Source: a bacterium (GTDB lineage: Bacteria > Babelota > Babeliae > Babelales > Vermiphilaceae). Taken from it: a stretch of DNA of 8,636 bases. Location of the stretch: NCBI GenBank assembly GCA_030672115.1, contig DAOVGZ010000041.1:1-8636 (forward strand), given 5' to 3'. The position numbers were made by a program, and so were the translations under genes. The notes beneath the pieces are model-generated. The model ran no database searches, was not told the DNA's origin, and worked only from the letters and a program-made list of their open reading frames with translations. Positions within the stretch are counted from its first letter, which is position 1. The number at the start of each line of letters is the position of its first letter. Shown one piece after another: positions 1 through 6,989 of this stretch.

Positions 1-1587
1 GAACCTCTTAAAAAAATTATTGCTATCACTCCTTCTAATATTACAACACTAAAACTTCTGGGAACCATTTTCCAGGCACAAAAAAAACATAAAGACGCAT
101 TATGGCATTTAAGAATAGCCCTAACATCATCCCCTGGAAATCAAGAAATTATACGCTCTATCTGCAAATCACTTATTGCCATTGAACAATTTGATGAAGC
201 TCTTGATATGTTTGAACGAATAATTGATTGCAATCCAAATGATATTAAAGCGTTATTTGATATTGCAAAAATTCATAATTTTCAAAAAAACTTTTCTGAA
301 GCTGCGGCTTGTTATGAAAAAATACTTGAAATAAAACCAACATTAAAATCTGCTCGATATAATTATGCATACACATTAAAAAAACTTGGCTATACAGCCG
401 AAGCAATAAAAAATCTTGAAAATTTCCTTATTGATTATCCCCAAAATGCACGTGCACACTTTGGTCTTGCTACTGCATATCTTTCTCTTGGAGATTTCCA
501 ACAGGGGTGGCCTGAATACGAATGGCGCTGGCAATCATACAATGAACTTCCTCCACAATATTCTCAACCGATGTGGGACGGGTTATCTGATTTACATGGA
601 AAAACAATTTTAGTAACAACAGAACAAGGACTTGGCGATACCTTTCAATTTATTCGTTATATACAATTGTTAAAAGATCAAGGCGCTACAATTATTGTTC
701 AAACACAAAAGGCAACCACTGATATTGTCGCGCAATGTGATTATGTTGATATTGTTATTCCACGAGGAAAATCTTTACCGCCCTTTGATTTACACATACC
801 TCTTATGAGCCTTCCTCTTCTTTTTAAAACAACCGTAAACACCGTTCCAAAAACTATTCCTTATCTTTTTGCTCAAGAAAGTTTAATTAAGTATTGGCAA
901 GAAAAACTTTCTCCTGACACAAATTTTAAAATTGGCATATGTTGGAATGGCAATCCAACATACAGATCACAAGCATTAAAACATTCTCTTTCAGCTCGAT
1001 CAATTCCATTAAAAGAACTTGCTCCTCTTGCAAAAATACCAGGTGTTTCGCTGTATTCTTTACAAAAAACAACTGGCGAAGATCAGCTTAAAAAAACAAA
1101 TAATCTTTTTAAAGTTCATACTTTCGACCAAAACTTTGATGTAACAAACGGTCGCTTTATGGATACGGCTGCAGTCATAAAAAATATGGATCTAATAATC
1201 ACAATAGATACATCAATCGCACATCTTGCTGGTGGACTTGGAATTCCAACATGGATCATGCTCCCCAACCCTGCAGACTGGCGATGGATAATTGGAAAAG
1301 ATACAACACCATGGTATCCAAAAACAAAATTATTTAAACAACCAACACCAGGAAATTGGAGTCCTGTTATTAAACAAATTGCTCAAAAACTCACTCCTAT
1401 TATAAAAGGAGTCGACAATGAAACCATTAAAAAATTAGAAAATTTTAAAAAGCAACTTAGCATCGTCAATAAAGTTTTGATAAAGCATCAACAAGAAAGA
1501 AAGGTTGCTATAAAAAGATTTAACCAAAGCATGATACTCAAAAAAAATATTGAACAAAGAATTAAAGAGTTAGAACATAAATACTAA
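1..1587 (+). CDS. TPR-glycosyltransferase (GT9-like) fusion protein, paralog 1, 5' end missing
   Basis: Partial gene: the frame is open to base 1 and encodes TPRs there, so the ATG at 208 is an internal methionine and the true start lies outside the window. 528 residues are visible. In visible-residue numbering, the tail of one TPR (1-13) is followed by four 34-residue TPRs (14-47, 48-81, 82-115, 116-149) and a half-repeat ending in GWPEYEWRW (169-177). The glycosyltransferase part has GLGDT (Asp213), KIGICWNGNP, ARSIPL, RFMDTAAVIKN, IDTSIAHLAGG (Asp403, His408) and DWRW...TPWYP. By family knowledge the GD and DT...H motifs correspond to sugar-nucleotide and catalytic positions of heptosyltransferase-type GT-B enzymes; donor and acceptor are unknown. 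A lysine-rich, probably helical tail (about 468-528) follows the catalytic part. Whether it carries a signal peptide, as its neighbours do, cannot be seen. Paralog 2 starts 42 bases downstream. Confidence is high for the family and low for the substrate. Confidence 0.93.
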   Translation, partial: EPLKKIIAITPSNITTLKLLGTIFQAQKKHKDALWHLRIALTSSPGNQEIIRSICKSLIAIEQFDEALDMFERIIDCNPNDIKALFDIAKIHNFQKNFSEAAACYEKILEIKPTLKSARYNYAYTLKKLGYTAEAIKNLENFLIDYPQNARAHFGLATAYLSLGDFQQGWPEYEWRWQSYNELPPQYSQPMWDGLSDLHGKTILVTTEQGLGDTFQFIRYIQLLKDQGATIIVQTQKATTDIVAQCDYVDIVIPRGKSLPPFDLHIPLMSLPLLFKTTVNTVPKTIPYLFAQESLIKYWQEKLSPDTNFKIGICWNGNPTYRSQALKHSLSARSIPLKELAPLAKIPGVSLYSLQKTTGEDQLKKTNNLFKVHTFDQNFDVTNGRFMDTAAVIKNMDLIITIDTSIAHLAGGLGIPTWIMLPNPADWRWIIGKDTTPWYPKTKLFKQPTPGNWSPVIKQIAQKLTPIIKGVDNETIKKLENFKKQLSIVNKVLIKHQQERKVAIKRFNQSMILKKNIEQRIKELEHKY

Positions 1588-1629
1588 AAAGATTGTTACA
1601 AAATACATTATTCTTAATGAAGGATTTTC
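1588..1629 (+). other. Short intergenic gap between paralogs 1 and 2
   Basis: Forty-two AT-rich bases. I see no inverted repeat followed by a T run, so nothing here argues for termination. The only recognisable element is the ribosome binding site of paralog 2 at its 3' end. Read-through from paralog 1 into paralog 2 is therefore likely. Confidence 0.5.
1619..1624 (+). promoter_or_regulatory. Ribosome binding site of paralog 2
   Basis: GAAGGA lies five bases before the ATG at 1630. It fixes this ATG as the start and gives a protein beginning with a basic, hydrophobic export signal. Confidence 0.75.
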
Positions 1630-3696
1630 ATGGCGAAAAAAAATTATACTTATTCGATTTTAACAACAACTTTCTTTTTACTTTTTTGCTTAACTATACA
1701 TACCGAGCAAGAGCTTCTAAATAAAGATTTTAGAGCTTACTTCAATCAAGCAAATGAATTTTTCAAACAAAATAATATTGATGATGCAATTATTTACTAT
1801 AGCAAAACAATTGCCGCAAATGAGCGTTGCCATCAAGCATATTTTAATCGCGGTTATGCATTTGAAAAAAAAGGTAACAATAAAGAAGCTCAAAAAAATT
1901 ATAAAAAATCTTTGGAACTTAACCCAGGTTATATAAAAGCACGAAGACTTTTCGCATCAACACTTAAAAAAGAAGGAAAACTCAATCAAGCTCGTCAAGA
2001 GTATGAAATAATTCTACAATCAAATCCAAATGATTTTGAATCACTAAGAGAAATAGCGAGAATATTTTCTGATATGCGAAATTTTGAAAAAGCTATTCAT
2101 TATTTTGAAAAAGCATTAGAAGTTAATCCTGAAAATATTCAATGTCAACTTGACTACGCAAATACACTCAATATGTCAAACTCAACAGAAGAAGCTCTTA
2201 AATGGTATTACAAATTAAGCAAACGTATTCCAGAAAGCGCTTCATTAACTTACAATATCGCCTACACCCTTAAAAAACTTGGACGTATCCAAGAAGCATT
2301 TGAATATTATGATAGAACTCTTGTTCTTAACCCAAATCATACAGAAGGACATTTTGGAAGAGGCGTTTCTCTTTTAATGGTCGAAAATTTTAAAGAAGGA
2401 TGGGAAGAATACGAATGGCGATGGAACCGAAAACGAAATAACAAACGAACTTTCAACAAACCTCTTTGGGATGGTTCTGACCTCCATGGAAAAACAATTT
2501 ATTTATACGCAGAGCAAGGCCTTGGCGATACCTTTCAATTTTGTCGTTTAGCACAAGAAGCAAAAGACCGTGGTGGATTTGTTATTGTTGCTGTTCAAAA
2601 TCCTTTAGTTACAATTCTTTCTAGCTGTCCTTTTATTGATCGTATTATTTCACTTAACGATCCTATACCTCATTTTGACACCTATGCACCCCTTATGAGT
2701 TTACCTCTTATTTTAGGCCTCGAAGTTAAAACAATTCCAACCAACATTCCTTATATTTTTGCCAAAGAAAATTTAATAGAACATTGGAAAAAACAACTTT
2801 CCTCTGATAAAAATTTTAAAATTGGAATTTGTTGGCAAGGAAATCCAAACTATAGCACTCCCTTTTTACGCAATGCTGTTGCGGCAAAATCGATTGACCT
2901 TATTCAAATGGCAGACATTGCTCGCATTGAAGGTGTTAGTTTGTATTGTCTTCAAAAAACAACTGGGGAAGAACAACTTAAAAACCTTCCTGATAACTTC
3001 AATCTTCATATTTTTGGACCTGATTTTGATAGTAAAACAAAACATGGTCGCTTTATGGATACTGCGGCAGTTATGAAAAATCTTGATCTAATCATTACCG
3101 TTGACACTTCAATTGGACATATTGCTGGTGGTCTTGGTGTACCCGTTTGGCTCATGCTTCCAGAACCTGCTGACTGGCGTTGGATGTTGCGAAAATTCGA
3201 TACTCCATGGTATCCAAACGTCCGTATGTTTAGACAGCCAAAACCTGACGACTGGGCTTCTGTTATTCAAGAAATGGTCTACGAACTTACAAAAAAACTT
3301 CAAAATACATCTACTGCACAAAATCAAAATTCTGTCCCCCAAAAAAACAATTCTAAAACAATAAATACTAAAGAATTTATACAAACTATTGTTGCACTCG
3401 AAACAACACTTCAAAGAACAAATGATTATGAAAAACAAAGCCAAATCAAAAAAACACTCGATCGTTTAAAAAATAACAACCTTTTTTTAACACCGGGATC
3501 TAAAAAACTTTTATCTCTCATTACTGAACTTGTTCACGTAAATAATAAAATTTGGGATGTTCACGACAAATTAACAGACTTAAACCCTGATCATGCATTA
3601 TTTCCAAACCTTACTCAAAAAATAATCTCTCTGTATGTCATTAAAGATGATCTTCTTGCCTCTGCAGTAACAACTGCGGAGGCTTTAGAAAAATAA
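1630..3696 (+). CDS. Exported TPR-glycosyltransferase (GT9-like) protein with C-terminal DUF6165-like domain, paralog 2
   Basis: 688 residues; start set by the GAAGGA site. Residues 1-25 form a signal peptide or signal anchor (MAKKNYTY, then ILTTTFFLLFCLTI); no clear cleavage site or canonical lipobox. Six TPRs in exact 34-residue register span 34-237. A half-repeat leads into GWEEYEWRW (257-265). The glycosyltransferase part has GLGDT (Asp300), KIGICWQGNP, AKSIDL (Lys where paralog 1 has Arg), RFMDTAAVMKN, VDTSIGH (Asp492, His497) and DWRW...TPWYP (515-529). After a Q/N/S/T-rich linker (about 558-580) comes a domain at 581-688 absent from the other paralogs. Its VNNKIWDVHDKL (637-648), then F..L...Y..KDDLL pattern, resembles DUF6165, a small family of unknown function that I recall from polysaccharide and glycosylation loci. 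The TPRs probably bind a protein acceptor or partner; this is inference. Paralog 3 starts three bases after the stop. Closest in sequence to paralog 1. Confidence 0.95.
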   Translation: MAKKNYTYSILTTTFFLLFCLTIHTEQELLNKDFRAYFNQANEFFKQNNIDDAIIYYSKTIAANERCHQAYFNRGYAFEKKGNNKEAQKNYKKSLELNPGYIKARRLFASTLKKEGKLNQARQEYEIILQSNPNDFESLREIARIFSDMRNFEKAIHYFEKALEVNPENIQCQLDYANTLNMSNSTEEALKWYYKLSKRIPESASLTYNIAYTLKKLGRIQEAFEYYDRTLVLNPNHTEGHFGRGVSLLMVENFKEGWEEYEWRWNRKRNNKRTFNKPLWDGSDLHGKTIYLYAEQGLGDTFQFCRLAQEAKDRGGFVIVAVQNPLVTILSSCPFIDRIISLNDPIPHFDTYAPLMSLPLILGLEVKTIPTNIPYIFAKENLIEHWKKQLSSDKNFKIGICWQGNPNYSTPFLRNAVAAKSIDLIQMADIARIEGVSLYCLQKTTGEEQLKNLPDNFNLHIFGPDFDSKTKHGRFMDTAAVMKNLDLIITVDTSIGHIAGGLGVPVWLMLPEPADWRWMLRKFDTPWYPNVRMFRQPKPDDWASVIQEMVYELTKKLQNTSTAQNQNSVPQKNNSKTINTKEFIQTIVALETTLQRTNDYEKQSQIKKTLDRLKNNNLFLTPGSKKLLSLITELVHVNNKIWDVHDKLTDLNPDHALFPNLTQKIISLYVIKDDLLASAVTTAEALEK
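3678..3682 (+). promoter_or_regulatory. Distant Shine-Dalgarno-like GGAGG inside the end of paralog 2
   Basis: GGAGG is the best Shine-Dalgarno match near paralog 3 but sits 17 bases before the ATG at 3700, farther than usual. It lies within the last codons of paralog 2, so ribosomes terminating at 3694-3696 would pass over it. It could aid re-initiation at 3700, or it may be chance. Confidence 0.3.
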
Positions 3697-3699
3697 AAA

Positions 3700-5268
3700 A
3701 TGAAATTAAAAATATATTACACCATTTTTTTTTGTATTTTTACATGCCTATATAAATGCGCACAAGCCAATGATTTTAAAACATTTTTTAATGAAGGAAG
3801 AAATTCCTATTATCAAAATGATTGTGATCAAGCTCTTTATTATTTTCAAAAAGCAAACGCATTGCAACCAAACTCATATCAAATTCATTTTAATATTGGC
3901 ATCATCTATACAACTCTAAAAAAAGATTATGTAAAAGCTCTTAAGAGTTTTGATGCCGCATTAAAAATCAATCCTCATTACGCCAAGGCATATATTCAAC
4001 GAGCAAAAATTTTTCTCGCTCTCAAAAAATATAAGTACTGTCTTAATGATCTTGAACAAGCTAGCAACCTTGAAAAAAACAATCTTCAAACCCTATTTGA
4101 TATCGCATTTACAGCAAACATAATTGGCCAAACAAATAAGGCCCTAGAAGCATATAAAAAAGTTCTTACTATTCTGCCCAATCATACACAAACATTTTAC
4201 AATATAGGTTATACATTAAGAATTGCCGGGGATCTTGATAATGCAATCATATATTATCAAAAAGCTTTAGAACAAAACCCGAATTATAATGCCGCACAAT
4301 ACGCATTAGCCCTAGCTTTATTAAACAATGGTCAATTTTTGCAGGGATGGAAAGAATACCAACCATACCTAAAACAAAAAAACATCAATGCTGAAAATTT
4401 TCGCTTGTGGCTACGTAACGGAGAACTTGTAGGAAAAACAATCTTAATTAAAGAACAGGGAGGATTTGGAGATACCATTCAATTTATTCGCTTTGCTTTT
4501 GAATTAAAACAACTGGGAGCATCAACCATTACCTACGTACGCAAACCAATGATACCACTTCTTTCTTTATGTCCATTTCTTGACCAAGTAATCCAAAAAG
4601 GAGATGCTGTCCCTATTTTTGATGAAGTAGTTACAACCATGGCACTACCGGCGCTCCTCAATTGCTCTCAAAAAGAATTAACAAAAAAAATGCCTTATCT
4701 TTTTGCAAGTCCTGAACTAATAGATTATTGGCAAACTATTGTACATAATGATTCAATTAATTCAGGCAATCAATACAAAATTGGCCTTTGCTGGACCGCT
4801 GATAAAAAAAATGACGAATCTCGACCTCTTGTTGCGCATCGCTCAATAGAATTAAAACAATTAGAATGTTTTTCAAATGTTGAAAATATTAATTTTTATA
4901 GCCTCCAGAAAATAAATCCTATTATTAAAAACCACCTGCCAAACGGACCAATTATTACAACATTTGTCGATAATTTTGATACAGATCATGGAGCGTTTAT
5001 GGACACTGCCGCACTTATTAAAAATCTTGATCTTGTAATTACAGTCGATACTTCAATTGCTCATCTTGCAGGTGCGCTTGGCAAACCTGTCTGGCTTCTA
5101 CTTCCCTTTGGAGTTGATTGGCGTTGGCTTAATAAAAAAACAACAAGTCCTTGGTACCCAACTATGAAAATTTTCAAACAACAAACACCTCTCAATTGGA
5201 AACCAGTTTTAAAAAACGTTGTACAAGAACTACAAAAAAATATGAATTTGAAAAATAAAACCATATGA
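3700..5268 (+). CDS. Exported TPR-glycosyltransferase (GT9-like) protein, paralog 3 (divergent)
   Basis: 522 residues. The start at 3700, three bases after paralog 2, is chosen because it gives a good signal peptide: basic MKLKIYY, a hydrophobic core, and a type I cleavage site after CAQA (residue 23). Five TPRs follow (26-59, 61-94, 95-128, 129-162, 163-196), then a half-repeat ending in GWKEY. It is the most divergent paralog: the EYEWRW segment is replaced by EYQPYLKQ, the loop reads EQGGFGDT (Asp258), and GICWxG becomes GLCWTAD. It keeps HRSIEL, AFMDTAALIKN, VDTSIAHLAGALG (Asp450, His455) and DWRW...SPWYP, so a GT-B fold is still expected. It ends soon after the fold, with only a short lysine- and asparagine-rich tail. 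The stop overlaps the next start (ATGA). Activity may have shifted or weakened relative to its neighbours; that is inference from the changed loops. Confidence 0.95.
   Translation: MKLKIYYTIFFCIFTCLYKCAQANDFKTFFNEGRNSYYQNDCDQALYYFQKANALQPNSYQIHFNIGIIYTTLKKDYVKALKSFDAALKINPHYAKAYIQRAKIFLALKKYKYCLNDLEQASNLEKNNLQTLFDIAFTANIIGQTNKALEAYKKVLTILPNHTQTFYNIGYTLRIAGDLDNAIIYYQKALEQNPNYNAAQYALALALLNNGQFLQGWKEYQPYLKQKNINAENFRLWLRNGELVGKTILIKEQGGFGDTIQFIRFAFELKQLGASTITYVRKPMIPLLSLCPFLDQVIQKGDAVPIFDEVVTTMALPALLNCSQKELTKKMPYLFASPELIDYWQTIVHNDSINSGNQYKIGLCWTADKKNDESRPLVAHRSIELKQLECFSNVENINFYSLQKINPIIKNHLPNGPIITTFVDNFDTDHGAFMDTAALIKNLDLVITVDTSIAHLAGALGKPVWLLLPFGVDWRWLNKKTTSPWYPTMKIFKQQTPLNWKPVLKNVVQELQKNMNLKNKTI
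5265..5268 (+). other. ATGA stop/start overlap of paralogs 3 and 4
   Basis: The TGA ending paralog 3 overlaps the ATG of paralog 4. The twenty bases upstream have no Shine-Dalgarno match, so paralog 4 is probably translated by termination-reinitiation coupled to paralog 3. Confidence 0.8.
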
Positions 5269-6920
5269 AAAAAAAAGTCATTATTTTTCTACTATTCTCT
5301 TCCTTTTTTTTCACCTTCACAAAATGCGATCAATCTGATTTTTCTTCTGGCGTCGCCTCATGTAAAAGAGGAAGCTTTAAACAAGCAATTTCCTTTTTTC
5401 AAAAATCAATAGAAAAAAAGTCTAACATAGCAAAAGCTTTATTTAATATTGGTATGTGCTACATCTTTACTAACGAACTTATCAATGCAGAACGCACTTT
5501 CAAATTACTTTTAAAAAAATATTTTGATTATACTCGCGCACACCTTGAACTTGCCCGTTGTTTATATCAACAAAAAAAATATGATGAAGCCGAAACATAT
5601 TTTAAAGTTGCAATAGTACAAGATTACAAATCATATGATGCCCATTTTGGACTTGCACAAATACTTCTTAAAAAAAATCATCTTGATGGCACAATGCAAC
5701 ATCTTGATTATCTACTATCACGCAAATTAACAGATACAAAAAAACAAGAACAATTAGCACAATTATTACTTGATCTTGGCAACATATATTTTCAACAAAC
5801 AAAAGAACAACAAGCTATTGATACGTTTAAAAAAATTCTTTCCATTAATAAACATTTTGCTTACATCAATCACAACATTGCATTTTGCCTAGCAACACAA
5901 CTAAACAATCACGATGAAGCTCTTTTTTACTACAAAAAAGCACTCGAACACAACCCTAAAAACCCTGAAATCCACTTTGCATACGCTCTTTCATGCCTTG
6001 CATCTGGAGACTTTAAAACCGGATGGAAAGAATACCAGTATCGCTGGCAAAGAAAACATAAGGCACCTAGAGCATTTGGAACAACACTCGATAAATATTG
6101 GCAAGGAGAACCTCTTGATGGAAAAATAATTTTAATTCGTTGCGAACAAGGACTCGGCGATACGCTTCATTTTATCAGGTATGCGCAACTGCTTAACAAA
6201 CAAGGAGCATATGTTATTGCTGAAGTACAAAATCCTCTTGTCCCACTTCTTTCTTTGTGTCCTTATCTAAATAAAATTGTTGCTATGAATGATGAAATTG
6301 AATATTACGATTATCAAATCCCTATGCTTGATCTTCCATTATTATTTGAAACAACACTCAAAACAATTCCCACAGATATTCCTTACTTATATGCCGATGA
6401 AAGTTTAGAAAAAAAATGGCACAAAAAATTATCAAATGATAAAACATTTAAAGTGGGAATTTGTTGGCATGGAGAAGCATCAAATGGAAAACATAAATTT
6501 ATGCCTCTCAAAAAATTTGCCCCCCTTTTAAATATGGATGGCGTTACATTTTATAGTTTGCAAAAATTTACAGGACTTAATCAACTTGAGCAACTTCCAA
6601 AAAAATATTGCATCAAAGCATTTGATGAAAAATTTGACGTAAAACACGGAAGCTTTATGGATACCGCGGCCGTCATAAAAAATCTTGATTTAGTCATTAC
6701 TGTCGATACATCAGTTGCTCACCTTTCTGGAGCTCTTGGTATTGAAACCTGGATCATTTTACCTTTTTGTTCCGAATGGCGCTGGCTAACAGAAAAAACA
6801 GATTCTCCCTGGTATCCAACTATACGTTTATTTCGAGCAATCAAAAAAAACAAATGGAGTAATGTGCAAAAAAATCTCATTACACAGTTACAAAAAAAAA
6901 TGAACAAGTTTACTCTTTAA
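5265..6920 (+). CDS. Exported TPR-glycosyltransferase (GT9-like) protein, paralog 4
   Basis: 551 residues; start at the ATGA overlap, supported by an immediate signal sequence (MKKK, then VIIFLLFSSFFFTFT, ending near Lys20-Cys21). The Cys is preceded by Lys, so a standard lipobox is not met. About six TPR-like units span 22-233; the one around 161-198 is longer than 34 residues and has an insertion. A half-repeat leads to GWKEYQYRW (253-261). The glycosyltransferase part has CEQGLGDTLHFIRY (Asp299), VGICWHGEA, HKFMPLKKFAPL, SFMDTAAVIKN, VDTSVAHLSGALG (Asp481, His486) and EWRW...SPWYP. The stretch after GICWHG is shorter than in paralogs 1, 2, 3 and 5, which removes part of a loop near the expected donor site. 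The protein ends in a short basic tail. A gap of 69 bases separates it from paralog 5. Substrate unknown; family confidence is high. Confidence 0.95.
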   Translation: MKKKVIIFLLFSSFFFTFTKCDQSDFSSGVASCKRGSFKQAISFFQKSIEKKSNIAKALFNIGMCYIFTNELINAERTFKLLLKKYFDYTRAHLELARCLYQQKKYDEAETYFKVAIVQDYKSYDAHFGLAQILLKKNHLDGTMQHLDYLLSRKLTDTKKQEQLAQLLLDLGNIYFQQTKEQQAIDTFKKILSINKHFAYINHNIAFCLATQLNNHDEALFYYKKALEHNPKNPEIHFAYALSCLASGDFKTGWKEYQYRWQRKHKAPRAFGTTLDKYWQGEPLDGKIILIRCEQGLGDTLHFIRYAQLLNKQGAYVIAEVQNPLVPLLSLCPYLNKIVAMNDEIEYYDYQIPMLDLPLLFETTLKTIPTDIPYLYADESLEKKWHKKLSNDKTFKVGICWHGEASNGKHKFMPLKKFAPLLNMDGVTFYSLQKFTGLNQLEQLPKKYCIKAFDEKFDVKHGSFMDTAAVIKNLDLVITVDTSVAHLSGALGIETWIILPFCSEWRWLTEKTDSPWYPTIRLFRAIKKNKWSNVQKNLITQLQKKMNKFTL

Positions 6921-6989
6921 CTAAATTTTAGTATTACCTTGTAAACGACTTAAAAACTCTTTTTAGTACTGCAAAAAGGAAACAAAATT
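6921..6989 (+). other. Intergenic gap between paralogs 4 and 5
   Basis: Sixty-nine AT-rich bases, the largest gap between genes in the array. It begins with the small palindrome CTAAATTTTAG (6921-6931), whose five-pair AT stem is too weak for a terminator. A poor promoter-like pair (TTGTAA at 6939, TTTAGT at 6962, 17 bases apart) could let paralog 5 be transcribed separately but is not convincing. The ribosome binding site of paralog 5 lies at the 3' end. Confidence 0.4.
6974..6980 (+). promoter_or_regulatory. Ribosome binding site of paralog 5
   Basis: AAAAGGA ends nine bases before the ATG at 6990. Spacing is normal and supports this start, which yields a well-formed signal peptide. Confidence 0.75.

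Noticed and set aside
208..1587. Starting paralog 1 at the ATG at 208
   Set aside because: The same frame is open to base 1 and encodes in-register 34-residue TPRs upstream, and no ribosome binding site precedes 208. The gene is partial at the left edge.
3109..3444. Minus-strand reading frame of 111 codons, and similar ones at 5061-5264, 6719-6907 and 7691-7951
   Set aside because: They lie opposite conserved coding regions, three of them opposite the same VDTS...WRW...PWYP block, which tends to leave the complementary strand open. None has a convincing domain of its own.
5265..5330. Lipoprotein signal in paralog 4 (Cys21) or paralog 3 (Cys20)
   Set aside because: Both cysteines follow Lys, which breaks the usual lipobox; paralog 3 has a better type I site at AQA. 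A non-standard lipobox cannot be excluded.
6921..6931. Palindrome CTAAATTTTAG after paralog 4 as a terminator
   Set aside because: The stem is five AT-dominated pairs with virtually no loop and no following T run.
6939..6967. Promoter-like TTGTAA - 17 bases - TTTAGT before paralog 5
   Set aside because: The -10 match is poor and such pairs are common by chance in AT-rich DNA. Left as a note within the intergenic entry.
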